Positions 50,901 to 62,291 of a stretch of 64,000 nt of DNA are shown one piece after another (position 1 is the first letter of the stretch; the number at the start of each line of letters is the position of its first letter). The stretch comes from Nyssa sinensis (taxonomy: Eukaryota > Streptophyta > Magnoliopsida > Cornales > Nyssaceae). The notes under the pieces are model-generated. The model was not told the origin of the DNA and did no database searches. It was given only the letters and a program-made list of their open reading frames with translations. The translations under genes were made by a program, and so were the position numbers. The DNA is taken from the NCBI GenBank assembly GCA_008638375.1, contig CM018043.1, positions 37,957,396-38,021,395 on the forward strand, in the 5' to 3' direction.

Positions 50901-51202
50901 CATGCACGTATTACATACAAGATTCAAATGTTGGTTCATTCGGGTGTTTAAATATTCCAACTTAACTTTAAAAATTATGCGTCGACATTTACTTGCACGG
51001 TTTTCAGTAAACTCGGCTTCCGGTGCAACAGCACCCGGACACCCGTGACTGTTTGCCTCTCATACCTATGCATCATAATTAACAATACAGTCCATTACGC
51101 ATCCACTTTTATTTATGTCATTTCACGGCTTATAATTCGGGATTACATTTATAACCCGGTCCAGCCCGGTGCACATGCTATATCCCGGGTCGGGATATTA
51201 CA
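47942..51202 (-). repeat. L element 3' LTR
   Basis: TGTCACGACCCGAAACCC to GGGTCGGGATATTACA on the plus strand. On the transcribed strand it holds a TA-rich promoter area (50778-50805), an inverted repeat GGTGGC-TTT-GCCACC (50722-50736), a leader exon GGAACGCGACAGG...TTAGAG (about 49225-49161) and a predicted intron 49160-48270 (GTAAGTAG...CATTTCAG). Frames at 48244, 48820, 49655, 49776, 50455 and 51045 recur in the other LTR and are shadows. Confidence 0.95.
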
Positions 51203-51215
51203 TTCTTACCCCCTT
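51203..51215 (-). other. Polypurine tract of L element
   Basis: Minus strand AAGGGGGTAAGAA immediately before the 3' LTR start TGTAATATCCC. The single T does not break the tract. Confidence 0.88.
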
Positions 51216-53801
51216 AAAAATAAGTTTGTCCCCAAACTTAACGGTTCTAACTCGGTGGTTTTTGTGGTTCCTCTAACATCACAATATAACTTAAATAGGC
51301 TGTTACATTAACTAAATAAAGATTTTCTGCTGAGAATCAAGTTTTACTGTCACGTTAGATAAAGTTTTACAGTCACATCAAATCAAGTTTTACTGTCACA
51401 TTAGATCAAGTCTTACTGTCACATTTATAACTGTACTACCCTCTTTATAATTCTACGTATGCTTCGAAACCTTCCCATGAAACACAATTTCCTTCCTATG
51501 ATTCTTTTCGGCTTCTGTAATTTAAGATATCTTTTGATGAAGGAAATTTTAAAATTTCTAAACGTAGCTTGACAAAACTCTATCCATTCAGTCTACTAAT
51601 ATGTCTAGGGTATATATATCATTTGAAATGATATTATGTGGAACTCATAGAGTTCACATCGGCTTCTATGTGTCATTTCCTCTACAATAAATCTGTTACT
51701 CTACTTATCGTTCCTTGACCTCAAGTCAGCTATGTAAGAGTATTTGTACCCCTAGTCCATATTTCACATGTCCTGTATCTAACATGTTTCAATGATAGTT
51801 CTCTTGACAATCACGTAAGCAATGAGTCAATGGTCCAGGCGTTCAATTCCTACAGTCAGTGAGTAACATATGGGAACACATTAAATGTGTAACATAACAT
51901 AGAAGATAGACCAATCATAAGTAACCCTAAAAGTATCTTTTTCCAATAATGTATTTTGATTAACTGTTACTCATCACCTGTATCACCTTTCAAGGTGTCA
52001 TTCCTCTATCTAGATATCACAATTAATTTATTACCTTTTCAAGGTATTTTCATTTCATTTCATTTAGATATTACTGTCAGATTCACTACTTTTCAAAGCA
52101 TCATGTTTCCAATTCTATATTACGTTCTATCCCTCAATGAGCACTAATCGTTTCCCTCGTTTATTATGAAACATAATTTAATTCTCACAGATTCTCACTA
52201 TATAAAAAATCAACAAGTTCCTAATCCGTACATAGAATTTCAATTCTCAATAACTCTTGTAATATAGATTGATTGTTCAACTATAAACATCAAGTCTGTA
52301 GACTAGATATAGTAATTTAATTCTTAAGGCTCCCTCAGTACAGAACAATCATTAACCATAACTCAATAAATATCCAGTACGTGGTTCCATAAAATAAAAC
52401 AATCTTAAGGATTTCTAGATCCAATATTACTATGATTCCTTCCAAGTTTAACTACTATCTCCCATTGAAACCTCGTTGATTTATCTATATCTTACTCAAG
52501 ATTCTTCATATTTCCCGGTACATCATCAATTTATTTAGAATATCAATTCCCCTGTACTTACCCCCTTTAAGTTCCCTTACATATATATCAATCATCAAAT
52601 TGTAATCCAATGGATATTCATTATATACCTTCATAAGACAAAATAATCATTATGGATTATTTATTTCATTATTGCTATGATTCCTTCCAATTTCTTTTAA
52701 GTATGACTACTATTTCCTACTCAAGTTTCACTTATCTGTCTATATCAGTTATTGAAACCTCCTTCAGTATTGTTAATGTCCAATCTCAAAAATTCTCATC
52801 ACTTATCCTTAAGTACACTACTATCCTTAAGGGTCATTAGTCAATAATCATCAATTTTCATTTTAATATGTAGTCGTTTTCCAAGACTAGTTGACTTTTA
52901 ATATCTTAACTTGCTCTCGTCTTTCGACAGCCCCAATTCATTTAATGTGTTTCAATACACCAAGTTCTTTCTTGGATCAGTTAAACTATACACTTATGAT
53001 CTGTACCTCTGACATTCTATGTATATTGTTCATTTCTAATGATTCCCCCAGTGTATAGTATCCAGTGATAATGACATCTTTCAAGAGTTGACATTTATTC
53101 AATCTCGTCTATCCAGTAATCATTCTTATCTATAACAGTATGTAATTCATTTTAAGGATTATAAATCTTACATTTATTCTATCATTATTCCCTGAAATTT
53201 ATTAATTATGAAATCACTTGGCTCATCAATGTCTTTTAATTTTACAAGTGAATAATATGTCAATCTAACACTCATATATCTATGTTATATACTTTACTTA
53301 TTTCATGCATATCATCTATCATCAATCATCATCCTTGAACAGTTAACATATAACCTAAGAGTTCTATCTCTATGTTCAGCTAGTAGTAAATGTTGAAATT
53401 ATAAATCAGTATGTAGAGTAATATTTAACAATATTGAGCATTTGTAAACAACTATAAATAATACCTGCGACTACTGGTACAGTAGCCTAATCATCTCCCA
53501 ATTCACTGTAGAAGATCAATGGTCAGAATTCATATATAAGTCTATCTATCGTGTCAGGATTTACTCTATTTGGCATTAGTAATACCGGTGCATCAATCTC
53601 ATCTCCCATGAACCAAAACTGTTTTAACACTAAATCTTTTAATACCAGTTGAGCCTAAGAATTTGACTTAATGCTCCAATCATTTCCTAGCATCACTAGG
53701 TTTGGTAGGATAGATGTAGTGATATTGTAGCATTCTAATCCTTAAGTCCTCTGGGGTATACGTCATTCTAACAGTATCATAAAGGATTCGTAGTATCCAG
53801 A

Positions 53802-53905
53802 TTGGGTAAGGTAGCACTGTGTGTTTCTCAGTTACCCTAGTTACATGATAAGGCGGCCGTTCCTCACCGGTAACAGAGGTCCTGATAGCACATCAGTGAC
53901 TGTCA
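53802..53905 (-). other. Conserved 104-nt internal box, L copy
   Basis: Aligns with 59759-59862 of Zx with about seven differences, whereas flanks do not align. It lies about 1.1 kb downstream of the primer site on the transcribed strand. It could be an RNA packaging or dimerisation signal; this is inference from position and conservation. Confidence 0.8.
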
Positions 53906-54966
53906 ATTTTCCACATTTTCTCTTTTAACCGTTTACAATCACAGTTATCCATTTTCATAATTTATATTCACTCCTAATCTTCAGTCTCGATTTCTTCTAC
54001 ATCACTAGACCTAACTTCCAAGTATAGGTCACTTGTTGATAATACTCGTGATTTTGCTCCGTATCTCGTGTTCTATGGTCACTATTTCTAAACAATAATC
54101 CTCAAGGTAACCATTAAAGTTCTCGTGTTTCTCTGTCTAACATTCTCCAATATTAACCTTGCAGATGTGATAGAATCAGTAAATCAATAATCCAAATGTT
54201 CAGTTACTAAGTTCAGTTCGGCAATTACATGGAAACACAATCAAGTGTGTAAGGATCTCTTAAGATCTAACAGGTTAGAAATAATTGGAAGGGTGCCTGT
54301 GGCTATCTGGGTAGTAGTTTAATCTTTCCTTGACACCAACAAAACTGGTAAGGTAGATGTGGCACTGGCCGTAGCCTTAGCTTTCCGAGGGCAATTCCTT
54401 GTTCACCCTGTGGGGTGATCCTTAACGGTGCCACTATTTCGATGCACATAGTTATCTGTTGGGGTGAGCTTGAGGCAGAGATTTGAGAATCTCTTCTATA
54501 AGGCGCTCAATTCGGTCTAATTGATCCTTCCCTATCCCAATATTCCTAGCATACATCATTGCTCTAACCCATAAGTTTTGGATAAGTATGTCCATAAAAG
54601 TCTACTCGTCTATGGTCTAATCGAGTCAATATAATCTATTGAGATATTCCTTTTTGTTAACCTTGTCTATAAGATAACCATCAATACACAAAATAACAAT
54701 CAATGTTCACATGAAATCTATATCATAGAGACTTCAATTCTATCTATTGATTCTAACTCTAAGTGATCTATGTAATTCATAACTATCGATGTATTCCTTG
54801 TGATAACCATGTCTATAAAGATAACCAGTAAAGATAACCCGTAAATTGTCAAATCAATCAATAAGAGAATGATCAAGGATCGTATGAACTCTATATAAGG
54901 AAAGTCAGTTACATCTATTCATTCTATTTCTAGTCCTATCTCCCATGACTCACAATCGAACCTATA

Positions 54967-54978
54967 GCTCTGATACCA
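54967..54978 (-). other. Primer-binding site of L element
   Basis: Minus strand TGGTATCAGAGC, then TATAGG, three nucleotides from the 5' LTR edge at 54982. Perfect initiator-Met type. Confidence 0.95.
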
Positions 54979-54981
54979 AGC

Positions 54982-57900
54982 TGTCACGACCCGAAACCCA
55001 CCCTATGCGGATCTCGTGTCGCGGGGCCGACCCAAAAGCCGTCCCTACTTTTTCCATTCCTGTATCATAGTACTAATATGCAAAGTACTAAAACCTCAAA
55101 ACAATAACAGCGGAAGTCTTTTCAATACACAATGTTAGTGAAAGTCTTTACAATACATAATATGGTTCTACATAAATAAAATAAGAACCAAACATGACCA
55201 GCACCCGAGGGTGGTGAATACATGGGAGAACTAAAACATAAACTGATGCATTTTCTCAGATGTCCTTCTATGTCTTTAGACTCCTACCGGGGTCTCGCGG
55301 CATCAGTACCTGAAATGGGGGTGAGGAGGGTGGAATGAGCTACAAGAGCCCAGCAAGTAAATACAGATCTCCGACACTGGTATCGAGGATCATAAAAGAA
55401 TATGAATCCAAGAATAAGGATATGATAGCCAATCATAAGAAATAAGATGCTATGATAGCCAATGGGCACAGTTGCCATAAAGGCCAATAAACAATAGAAC
55501 ACAATGTACAATTAGGAGTAAGGGACATAACATCAACATGAAACACTTAACATGTGAACAGTGGCAAATGAACAGTAGGTTCACAATGTGTAATCAGTAG
55601 GAATGGCATAACAATGTTCTGGAATTCTCAACGATAATACAATAACAAGAAAGTACTGCCATTATAATTGATCACAATAAATCAATAAGGAATATCTCGC
55701 AATACAAGATAATCACAAGAACAATGTAACTCAACAATTTTTAGTTGAGCAATCATATAAGAGATGCTTTTGTTCTGTGTCAGGGCTTGATTTGCCCTCG
55801 GTCTTTGGGGGCCCGGTTTACCCCCTTCAGTGCATTCCAGTGTATGGCCATATGTCCGTTCACGGACTCGACCCGAAGGTCTTCAGTGTATTTAAAAGCA
55901 TCGGATGGATATTGTGACTGAGCACAACTCCAGTATACATAAACATTTCATGATCATAAATGATTCCATAAGAGTATATAAAATGGAATATCATCAGTCC
56001 ATGGAAACATAATAATAGGCATTTGAAAGTACGGTTCAACATGATAACAATGGTACAACAATAAGTCAATGTCCACCAGATAGAACAATATCACATTGTG
56101 GAGACAATAACATCAGATACGCTCAGGAGTACAATTTTGGCAGTAAAAGAATGAACTTGGCTTGATAACACCACATGGAAGAGAAAGGGTATCTACTTAC
56201 CTCTAATCATGCATTCCTCCTAAATCAGTCTCCTGCGGTTTGCCTCTTTCCTGTCGCGTTCCCTATATGTCAGTAAATGCGTTTTAGAATAATTTCTATT
56301 CACCAGATTCTATGCCTTGCTATGATCAGTATTTCTAATACTTATTTAGACTTTTAATATGTCCGTTGTCCTCGGAACCTCTTTTCATAATTTTGACCTT
56401 ACCAATAGATTCGGAAGGTTCAGAATAATAAAAATTCACTAGTTATTTAATTCAATCGGAGTCCATTTGGCTCACCTATGAAGCAGGGGTATTTTGGTCA
56501 TTTTTACAAGTCGTAACTTTTCGGGACTCCGTCTCGTGAAACGGACCTCACCATTGGACTCAGAGCGTCCGAGATAATAAAAATTGACTATTCATTTGCC
56601 CTATTTGGACCTCGTTTGACCCACTTTTGAGTCAGGGGCATTTTTGTAAAATTGACATTTTCCTGTTGGGCCTTAGTGGAATTATTCAAAACATTTGGGG
56701 CCGGTTCATAAATTCCATAAGCTGCGGTCTGAACCAGTTGGTTCAGACCCCAAAACCCTAAACCGGTTCCATTCCATTGTGAACCAACCGGTTCAATTAA
56801 CTTCAGAGAACCGGATTGAGATATCCCAATTCTCTCACCCTAACCACTGTTTGGACAACCCCAACCCAATTTCAATCCCTTATATCCGTGACCAAACATG
56901 CCCAAATTAATTTTAATTTCACATTCAAAACGACACAGTGTTGCTACCTGAATTGCGGTCGGTCGGATCTCAACCCGACCCGACCCAGACCCGACCTCAT
57001 TCTGACCCGAAGAAGCCCCCGATATTCCGGTCGTCTTCTCCGGTGGGTTTTCCGGCCACGGTCGCCGGAATAACGAAATTCCCTACGGATCTCACTGATT
57101 TCACGTCCAAAATTTACTGTTTTTCTTCCCAATAAATTCTAAAATTGTAAGGAATATTTTAGGACCGATTTTAACCTCCAACCTCCCCGGTTTCACACAC
57201 CCATTCCCAGTTTCCGGCGTTGCACCGGTGAGGGAATAACTGGCCACAGAATGGCCATTTCTTGACCATTTAAGTTGATTCAACTTGCGTTGGGTTTCTG
57301 GAGATGTCTCCTATTGATTTCCAATCTAAAAATCAATGTTCGTTGGGTGTATACAATTCCACCATGCTTGACTGAACTCACTTCCTGATTCTGGGTTTTC
57401 TTTTCTATTTCGGATTCTCATCAATTCCAACAGCAACAACACCTATTAAGAATATAAATGAGCATAATTTAAATCAGGAATATACCTGTTTTAGTTGCTG
57501 ATTTCCTTCAACCCTTTTCCAAAAATTCATTTCCTTTCTTTCTCTCTCTATTCCCACTTCTTTCTTCCTTGCGATTCAGTTTCTCTCACAGCTTCAATCT
57601 CTTTCTTTCTTCCCTTAACCGACCCCCAGTCGGTGGCCCTTGCCACCTGCAGCCACGGTGGCAGCACACCCATGCACACAAGACACCTCACACATAGCTT
57701 TCTCTCTCTCCTCTCCTCCTCACACGTTGCACCCTAGCCCTCTCTTGCTGATTTCCCACTCGGTGGCTTTGCCACCTCCTCATCATGCAAGGCCCACATG
57801 ACACATACTTACATGCCTATTATATATATATATATATATATATGCAACCGTATACATATATATACATATATAAATAATATTTCATTGATACATTATGTAT

Positions 57901-58240
57901 GTATAGATATTACATATACATCTCCATTTAATTTTGTGCATGCACGTATTACATACAAGATTCAAATGTTGGTTCATTCGGGTGTTTAAATATTCCAACT
58001 TAACTTTAAAAATTATGCGTCGACATTTACTTGCACGGTTTTCAGTAAACTCGGCTTCCAGTGCAACAGCACCCGGACACCCGTGACTGTTTGCCTCTCA
58101 TACCTATGCATCATAATTAACAATACAGTCCATTACGCATCCACTTTTATTTATGTCATTTCACGGCTTATAATTCGGGATTACATTTATAACCCGGTCC
58201 AGCCCGGTGCACATGCTATATCCCGGGTCGGGATATTACA
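54982..58240 (-). repeat. L element 5' LTR
   Basis: Near-identical to 47942-51202; see the substitutions listed for the whole element. It is the promoter-bearing LTR, with the TA-rich area at about 57818-57843 and the inverted repeat at 57762-57776. Confidence 0.95.
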
Positions 58241-58901
58241 AAAACCCTACTGTTTTCATGTAGAAATTTTCCTAAGGCATAAACGATCAGTTTGGCATTC
58301 ATTTTGGAGTTCGAAATGAACTCATCTTCTCGGTTTCAAACTTGATAATCCGAACTGTGAGGTGGTCGTAAATGTTCATTTCTTGTTCATTTTTCATGAG
58401 GTTGGTCTTGTTTTGATCCTTAGTTCAAGGGGTTTCATTCCCCATTCGTAAAAGTGGTTTTGACATAGAGTTTAGAGGTTTGGGTTTCAAACCCGTAACC
58501 TGTAACTCGATATTTGAGGGTCGATTCTTGAGCTTCGTGATCGCGTATTTATGTTTTTAACATGCTTATAGGGTCTACTTGAGGTCTATATACACCAAAC
58601 ATGGTTTGGTTGCCATGGGTTCAGACCTGCTATAAGCAAGGTCCTCCCATGGCGGTTCTTCATGGGTTTGGTATTTTTGAGCGTTTTCAAAGCAAGTCTT
58701 CATGCCTATTGTCGTTTAAACATGTTCTAAATATCATATATACATAAACAACTCAAAAACAATTCATATTGATGCTTAAATCTTAGAGAGAAAAAATGAT
58801 AACTTTGAACATTTCTCACCTTTTTGGCTACGGTTTTCTCTCTTTCTCTTTCTGGTTTTCCTCCTCTTCTTCTCCTTCAGTTCCTTAGTTCTTTTTTTAC
58901 A

Positions 58902-58928
58902 AAACAAGCATGCAATGCATGCTTGTTT
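58902..58928. repeat. 13+1+13 inverted repeat in Zx LTR1
   Basis: Arms AAACAAGCATGCA and TGCATGCTTGTTT around a central A. It has the same geometry as the Y-family repeat but a different sequence, and lies in the equivalent promoter-proximal part of the LTR. CT repeats (58951-58974) and a TA run (about 59088-59106) lie just upstream on the transcribed strand. Confidence 0.88.
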
Positions 58929-59469
58929 CTTTTAAAGAAGAGAGAACCGACTTCTCTCTCTCTCTCTCTCTCTCTACAATCTGACTCCATAGCCCTACTT
59001 TATCCTGCATTTTCTTGCTTCCTTTCCCATCTCATAACTTTGCGTTTTCTCTTTTCTACTTTGCATTAAATTTTTGCAAGATATTTTGTATATATATATA
59101 TATATACATATAATATAACACACACACACTAACACACTAAGACTCACACACATATAGCCGACACACACACACCTTGTACACTGTTCACACACACTTTTGT
59201 AATATATATTTTTACTTATATATTTTTAATTTAATTATATATATACATGCATACATATTGGATCACATATATATTTATACATACATGATACACCTTCCAT
59301 GTAAATGCAATGGTGCATTTTAATATTCATTTTGTAATTAAAATAATTATTTTGTATATTTAATTAATTAATAAAATAATTAATTAATTATTCTTTTGAG
59401 TGTAAAACTCTTCACATAAATTTTCATAATCTCGTAATACGTGCCATAGAACCGGGTTGGGATATTACA

Positions 59470-59480
59470 TTCTTCCCTAC
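59470..59480 (-). other. Polypurine tract of Zx
   Basis: Minus strand GTAGGGAAGAA directly before the LTR start TGTAATATCCC at 59469. Confidence 0.8.
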
Positions 59481-59758
59481 TTATAAGAGTTTTGTCCTAA
59501 AAAATCGGGGTGCCTTATTTTCATGGTTCTCTTTTTTATTTCTTTTTCATAATCTCTATCTACTATGCTCACATATCAGATAGTCAATTTAATGACAAGT
59601 ACATATCTCAAAATTTAAAATTTTCGTAGTGTACCTAATTGATCATTAGGGGTTTGTGTTGTACCAGCAAATATATTGTATACCTGCCCGTACCTCATTT
59701 GCTCTTTGCTCGCTCTGGGTGTTTGTCTGTCAATGGTTTAAGGATTCTTTCGAGCAGG

Positions 59759-59862
59759 TTGGATAAGGTAGCACTGTGTGTTTCTCAGCTACCTTAGTTA
59801 CATGATAAGGTGGCCGTTCCTTACCGGTAACAGAGGTCCTGATAGCACATCGTGACTATCAA
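59759..59862 (-). other. Conserved 104-nt internal box, Zx copy
   Basis: Counterpart of 53802-53905. On the transcribed strand it can fold AAGGTAGC...GCTACCTT (8-bp stem) and contains the palindrome TTACCGGTAA. It lies 550 nt after the primer site and beyond the hairpin array. Confidence 0.8.
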
Positions 59863-59963
59863 AATCCTCCCTTTCTGTTTCATCGTTTTCTAATTATCGT
59901 TATTCACCTTCTTGGTTCATGTTTTACTTCTATTCTTCAGACTCTATTCCTTCTATTTTTATT

Positions 59964-60222
59964 GCGGGTCCTATACCCCGCCTTCCTATCACGTACTTCA
60001 GAACACTTACTTCATGTCACTACGGGTCCCATACCCCGCCTTCCTATCATATCACGTACTTCACATATTTACTCCATATAACGCGAGTCCCATACCTCAC
60101 CTTTATATCATATCATGTACTTCACATATCTATTTCATGTACTGCGGGTCCCATACCCCGCCTTCATATCATAACGTATACTTCACATAATCATTTCATA
60201 TATTGCGGGTCCCATACCCCGC
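59964..60222 (-). repeat. Five-unit hairpin array in Zx leader
   Basis: Stems at 59964-59981, 60022-60039, 60083-60100, 60144-60161 and 60205-60222, spaced 58, 61, 61 and 61 nt. All keep a 5-bp stem and 8-nt loop. Unit 60083 has GTGAG/CTCGC on the transcribed strand (compensated pair plus a G-U), and unit 60022 has a terminal G-U. Same array as in the Z leader. Confidence 0.9.
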
Positions 60223-60397
60223 CTTTACTTCAAATTACGTACTTCACATATTTAGGTAGCCTAGGACTTACCTAACTCAAAATTCTATTTCGAATCTCCT
60301 ATCGTCACTAAGTTGATCTTAGTCAACCTAGAACTAATCTTAATCATTCTTATCTTCAATTATGACTCGGCCTTTTCCCAAAAGACCTAATACCTAA

Positions 60398-60409
60398 GCT
60401 CTGATACCA
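60398..60409 (-). other. Primer-binding site of Zx
   Basis: Minus strand TGGTATCAGAGC then TTAGG, three nucleotides from the LTR edge at 60413. Perfect match to the initiator-Met type. Confidence 0.94.
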
Positions 60410-60412
60410 TGT

Positions 60413-60669
60413 TGTCACGACTCGAAACCCATCCTGTGCGGATCTCGCATCACGACCGCCACCCTCAGGCCCGGGGACCCTTGGGCGAAGGCTCACATAG
60501 GCAGTGGTATCGAATAGATGTGCGACATGCGTTTTGCGGAAGCGTGAAAAACTTTTTCTTTTCTTTTCTTATTTAATTTTACGCACATCCGTCCGATACT
60601 GCCGCTCCATACATAGCATACATGGTTACACATTCAGAGTATAACTAAAACTTAAGGACTTATAACATT
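60413..60669 (-). repeat. Zx LTR2, first 257 bp, cut by V2
   Basis: Matches 45199 onward apart from about 11 mostly transition differences. It includes the GAAAAACTTTTTC inverted repeat (60545-60557; counterpart 45332-45344). It stops at ACATT before V2. Confidence 0.88.
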
Positions 60670-61382
60670 TGTCACATCCCGCACCCCACCCTACGCGAAT
60701 GCGAAAGATGTGATGCCAGTTAGCCGCCTTGCCAGTTTCCGACTGACAATGCGACCAACCAAAGGCAAACTTCTGAACCTTACGATGAATTGCATTCCAA
60801 ATGTAGGGTCAGAACAGAGGAAATTAAAACCTTTTTATCTCGGGAACGCAACTCAACTATATACCACATAAGTATATATCACAGAGCAAGTCTATAACCA
60901 AACAGCTAATAATTCTAACCACAGAGCACATCCATAATAAATATATAACACAGAGCATATCAAATTCCTCTAGAGTACCATTACCATGAGCCATGTCCTA
61001 ACACATCTATTACATATGAATAAAGTCAACTATATCATCACGCTCACCTGAATAGCCAAGATCAATCCATTAGAACCCAAGTCTCCACATATTATTACCA
61101 TCAGATTCTCACTTGGGAATGCCTCTCAGCCTACTAGTATCATCTCCTTGTGCCTTCTAATCCAATGGAGATACAACCTGAAAAATGTTAAATAATGGAA
61201 TGAGCTTAAACAAGCTCAGTTAGTAACATAGGTTCCTGCCATGGGTTTCAAAACCAGTTCATATATATATATGCTTGCTCCAGTAGAACAGATGTAATTC
61301 AAGAGAACAAATCGACTCAACATGGAACCAAATAGAATAGATCAATACTGAATACCAATTAAACAACGGTATATCAACAAAT

Positions 61383-61626
61383 GTGCCTGAACCTTCCCCA
61401 GGTGATGTGGGATGGCATTACTTCCCATCCACCCCCTCACATGGAGGGCCTCATATCGCACACCTCCGGGTCGGTATCAGAGCGGAATAGATACAGCTCA
61501 ATAGAACGGATACAGCTCAAAGTGCCTGAACCTTCCCCAGGCGATGTGGGATGGCATTACTTCCCATCTACCCCCTCACATGGAGGGCCTCATATCGCAC
61601 ACGTCCGGGTCGGTATCAGAGCGGAA
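61383..61626. repeat. 139-bp tandem duplication in V2 intron
   Basis: Two copies starting GTGCCTGAACCTTCCCCAGG at 61383 and 61522 share a long GC-rich core ending CCGGGTCGGTATCAGAGCGG. Between them lies an ATAGAACGGATACAGCTCAA-type linker. Each contains GGTATCAGAGC, 11 of 12 bases of the element primer site, on the strand antisense to V2. Confidence 0.88.
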
Positions 61627-61976
61627 CAGATAGGATTGAGCGGATGCTGAGCTCTAGGCGTCCCACAAAGGCAGCCATCCATCCACTGATATACTCAATC
61701 CCGGAGTGGGCCCTAGACAAGACAACATAACAAACAGAATCAAACAGACTCCAAAGGATAGGTAACAGAACAATAGACTTCAACAGAATCAACAGGATAT
61801 ATCAGAAGGCAGGATAGAACAAAATCATGCCACAAGTAATGCAGATCAAGAGGTATGCATGAAAGCATATGCATTTAAAATAGTTCAGCATATAAAGTAG
61901 TTCAGTATACAAGTTTAGATAGTACAGAAAATATACACCAAGTCAGGAGTCCGAGTTACTCACCTGAATATTACGC

Positions 61977-62291
61977 TTATCTCCTTTCACAGTCAATCTT
62001 TGGAGAATTTGCAGTCAAGCGTGAACCAAATTCTCGTGCATCCAGAGTTTGAGGTTGATCTTCGGTCCACGGTTCAGCAGTTGAAGAAAATACACCAACA
62101 GGTTGATTGAGTCGGCCAGCCATTTTAAATCCAGTTTCATCAGCTTCTTCAGCCTTTTTCCCCCAAGCAGATGATGATCCTGACAGATTCTGCTCCTTTA
62201 TCATCCCATCCATCAGATATTGAAGAACTTTCCCTTCTTCAAGTTGCTCCTTTGATCTTCTCCAAATTCTCAACACATCTGACTGTATCAA
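61977..62291 (-). CDS. Gene-like open frame in V2, possibly captured exon, function unknown
   Basis: A 104-residue frame, sense to V2 transcription, ends just before the leader donor at 61963. It is hydrophilic with mixed, non-repetitive composition (QLEEGKVLQYLMDGM, KKAEEADETGFKMAGR, LDAREFGSRLT), unlike the low-complexity shadows elsewhere. About 140 bp of it recurs, frame-broken, inside the Y element. V1 lacks it at the equivalent site. I do not recognise the protein. The most economical reading is a host exon fragment picked up by an element; the start codon and splice context are uncertain. Confidence 0.4.
   Translation of the reverse strand: MIQSDVLRIWRRSKEQLEEGKVLQYLMDGMIKEQNLSGSSSAWGKKAEEADETGFKMAGRLNQPVGVFSSTAEPWTEDQPQTLDAREFGSRLTANSPKIDCERR

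Larger units (their letters stand above)
51203..54981 (-). mobile_element. L element internal region, non-coding
   Basis: AT-rich, with many short near-repeats (for example AAGTTTTACTGTCACAT units at 51340-51425 and TCAAGGTRTCATT / TTTCAAGGTATTTTCAT units near 51990-52060). No frame with recognisable gag or pol similarity. The one block conserved outside this element is the 104-nt box at 53802-53905. Confidence 0.85.
47942..58240 (-). mobile_element. L element: complete, very young LARD-like retrotransposon, 10.3 kb
   Basis: Bounded by a perfect AAAAC duplication (47937-47941, 58241-58245) inside Zx LTR1. LTRs 47942-51202 (3261 bp) and 54982-58240 (3259 bp); interior 51203-54981 (3779 bp). 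Primer site and polypurine tract are intact and set minus orientation. By eye the LTRs differ at 47994/55034 (G/A), 49961/57001 (C/T), 51022/58060 (G/A) and by one TA repeat. No interior frame exceeds about 65 residues. Long LTRs with a non-coding interior fit the LARD description. It must be mobilised in trans by an autonomous relative not present here. Confidence 0.95.
45199..60669 (-). mobile_element. Zx element: about 4-kb LTRs around a 943-bp interior (Z family)
   Basis: Minus orientation. LTR1 spans 45199-59469 including the nested L element; without it the LTR is about 3.97 kb. The internal region is only 59470-60412, with polypurine tract, conserved box, hairpin array and primer site. 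LTR2 begins at 60413 and is cut by V2 at 60670. Over the 257 bp of LTR2 visible I count about 11 differences from LTR1, so the insertion is much older than L. LTR1 has a predicted intron on the minus strand (46453 down to 45633). No retroelement enzyme is encoded. Confidence 0.85.

Noticed and set aside
51203..54981. Hidden gag-pol in the L interior
   Set aside because: No frame over about 65 residues on either strand and no recognisable motifs, even allowing for frameshifts by eye.
48244..58319. Conserved proteins duplicated at 48244/55284, 48820/55860, 49655/56695 and similar pairs
   Set aside because: Their identity only reflects the near-identical LTRs of one young element.
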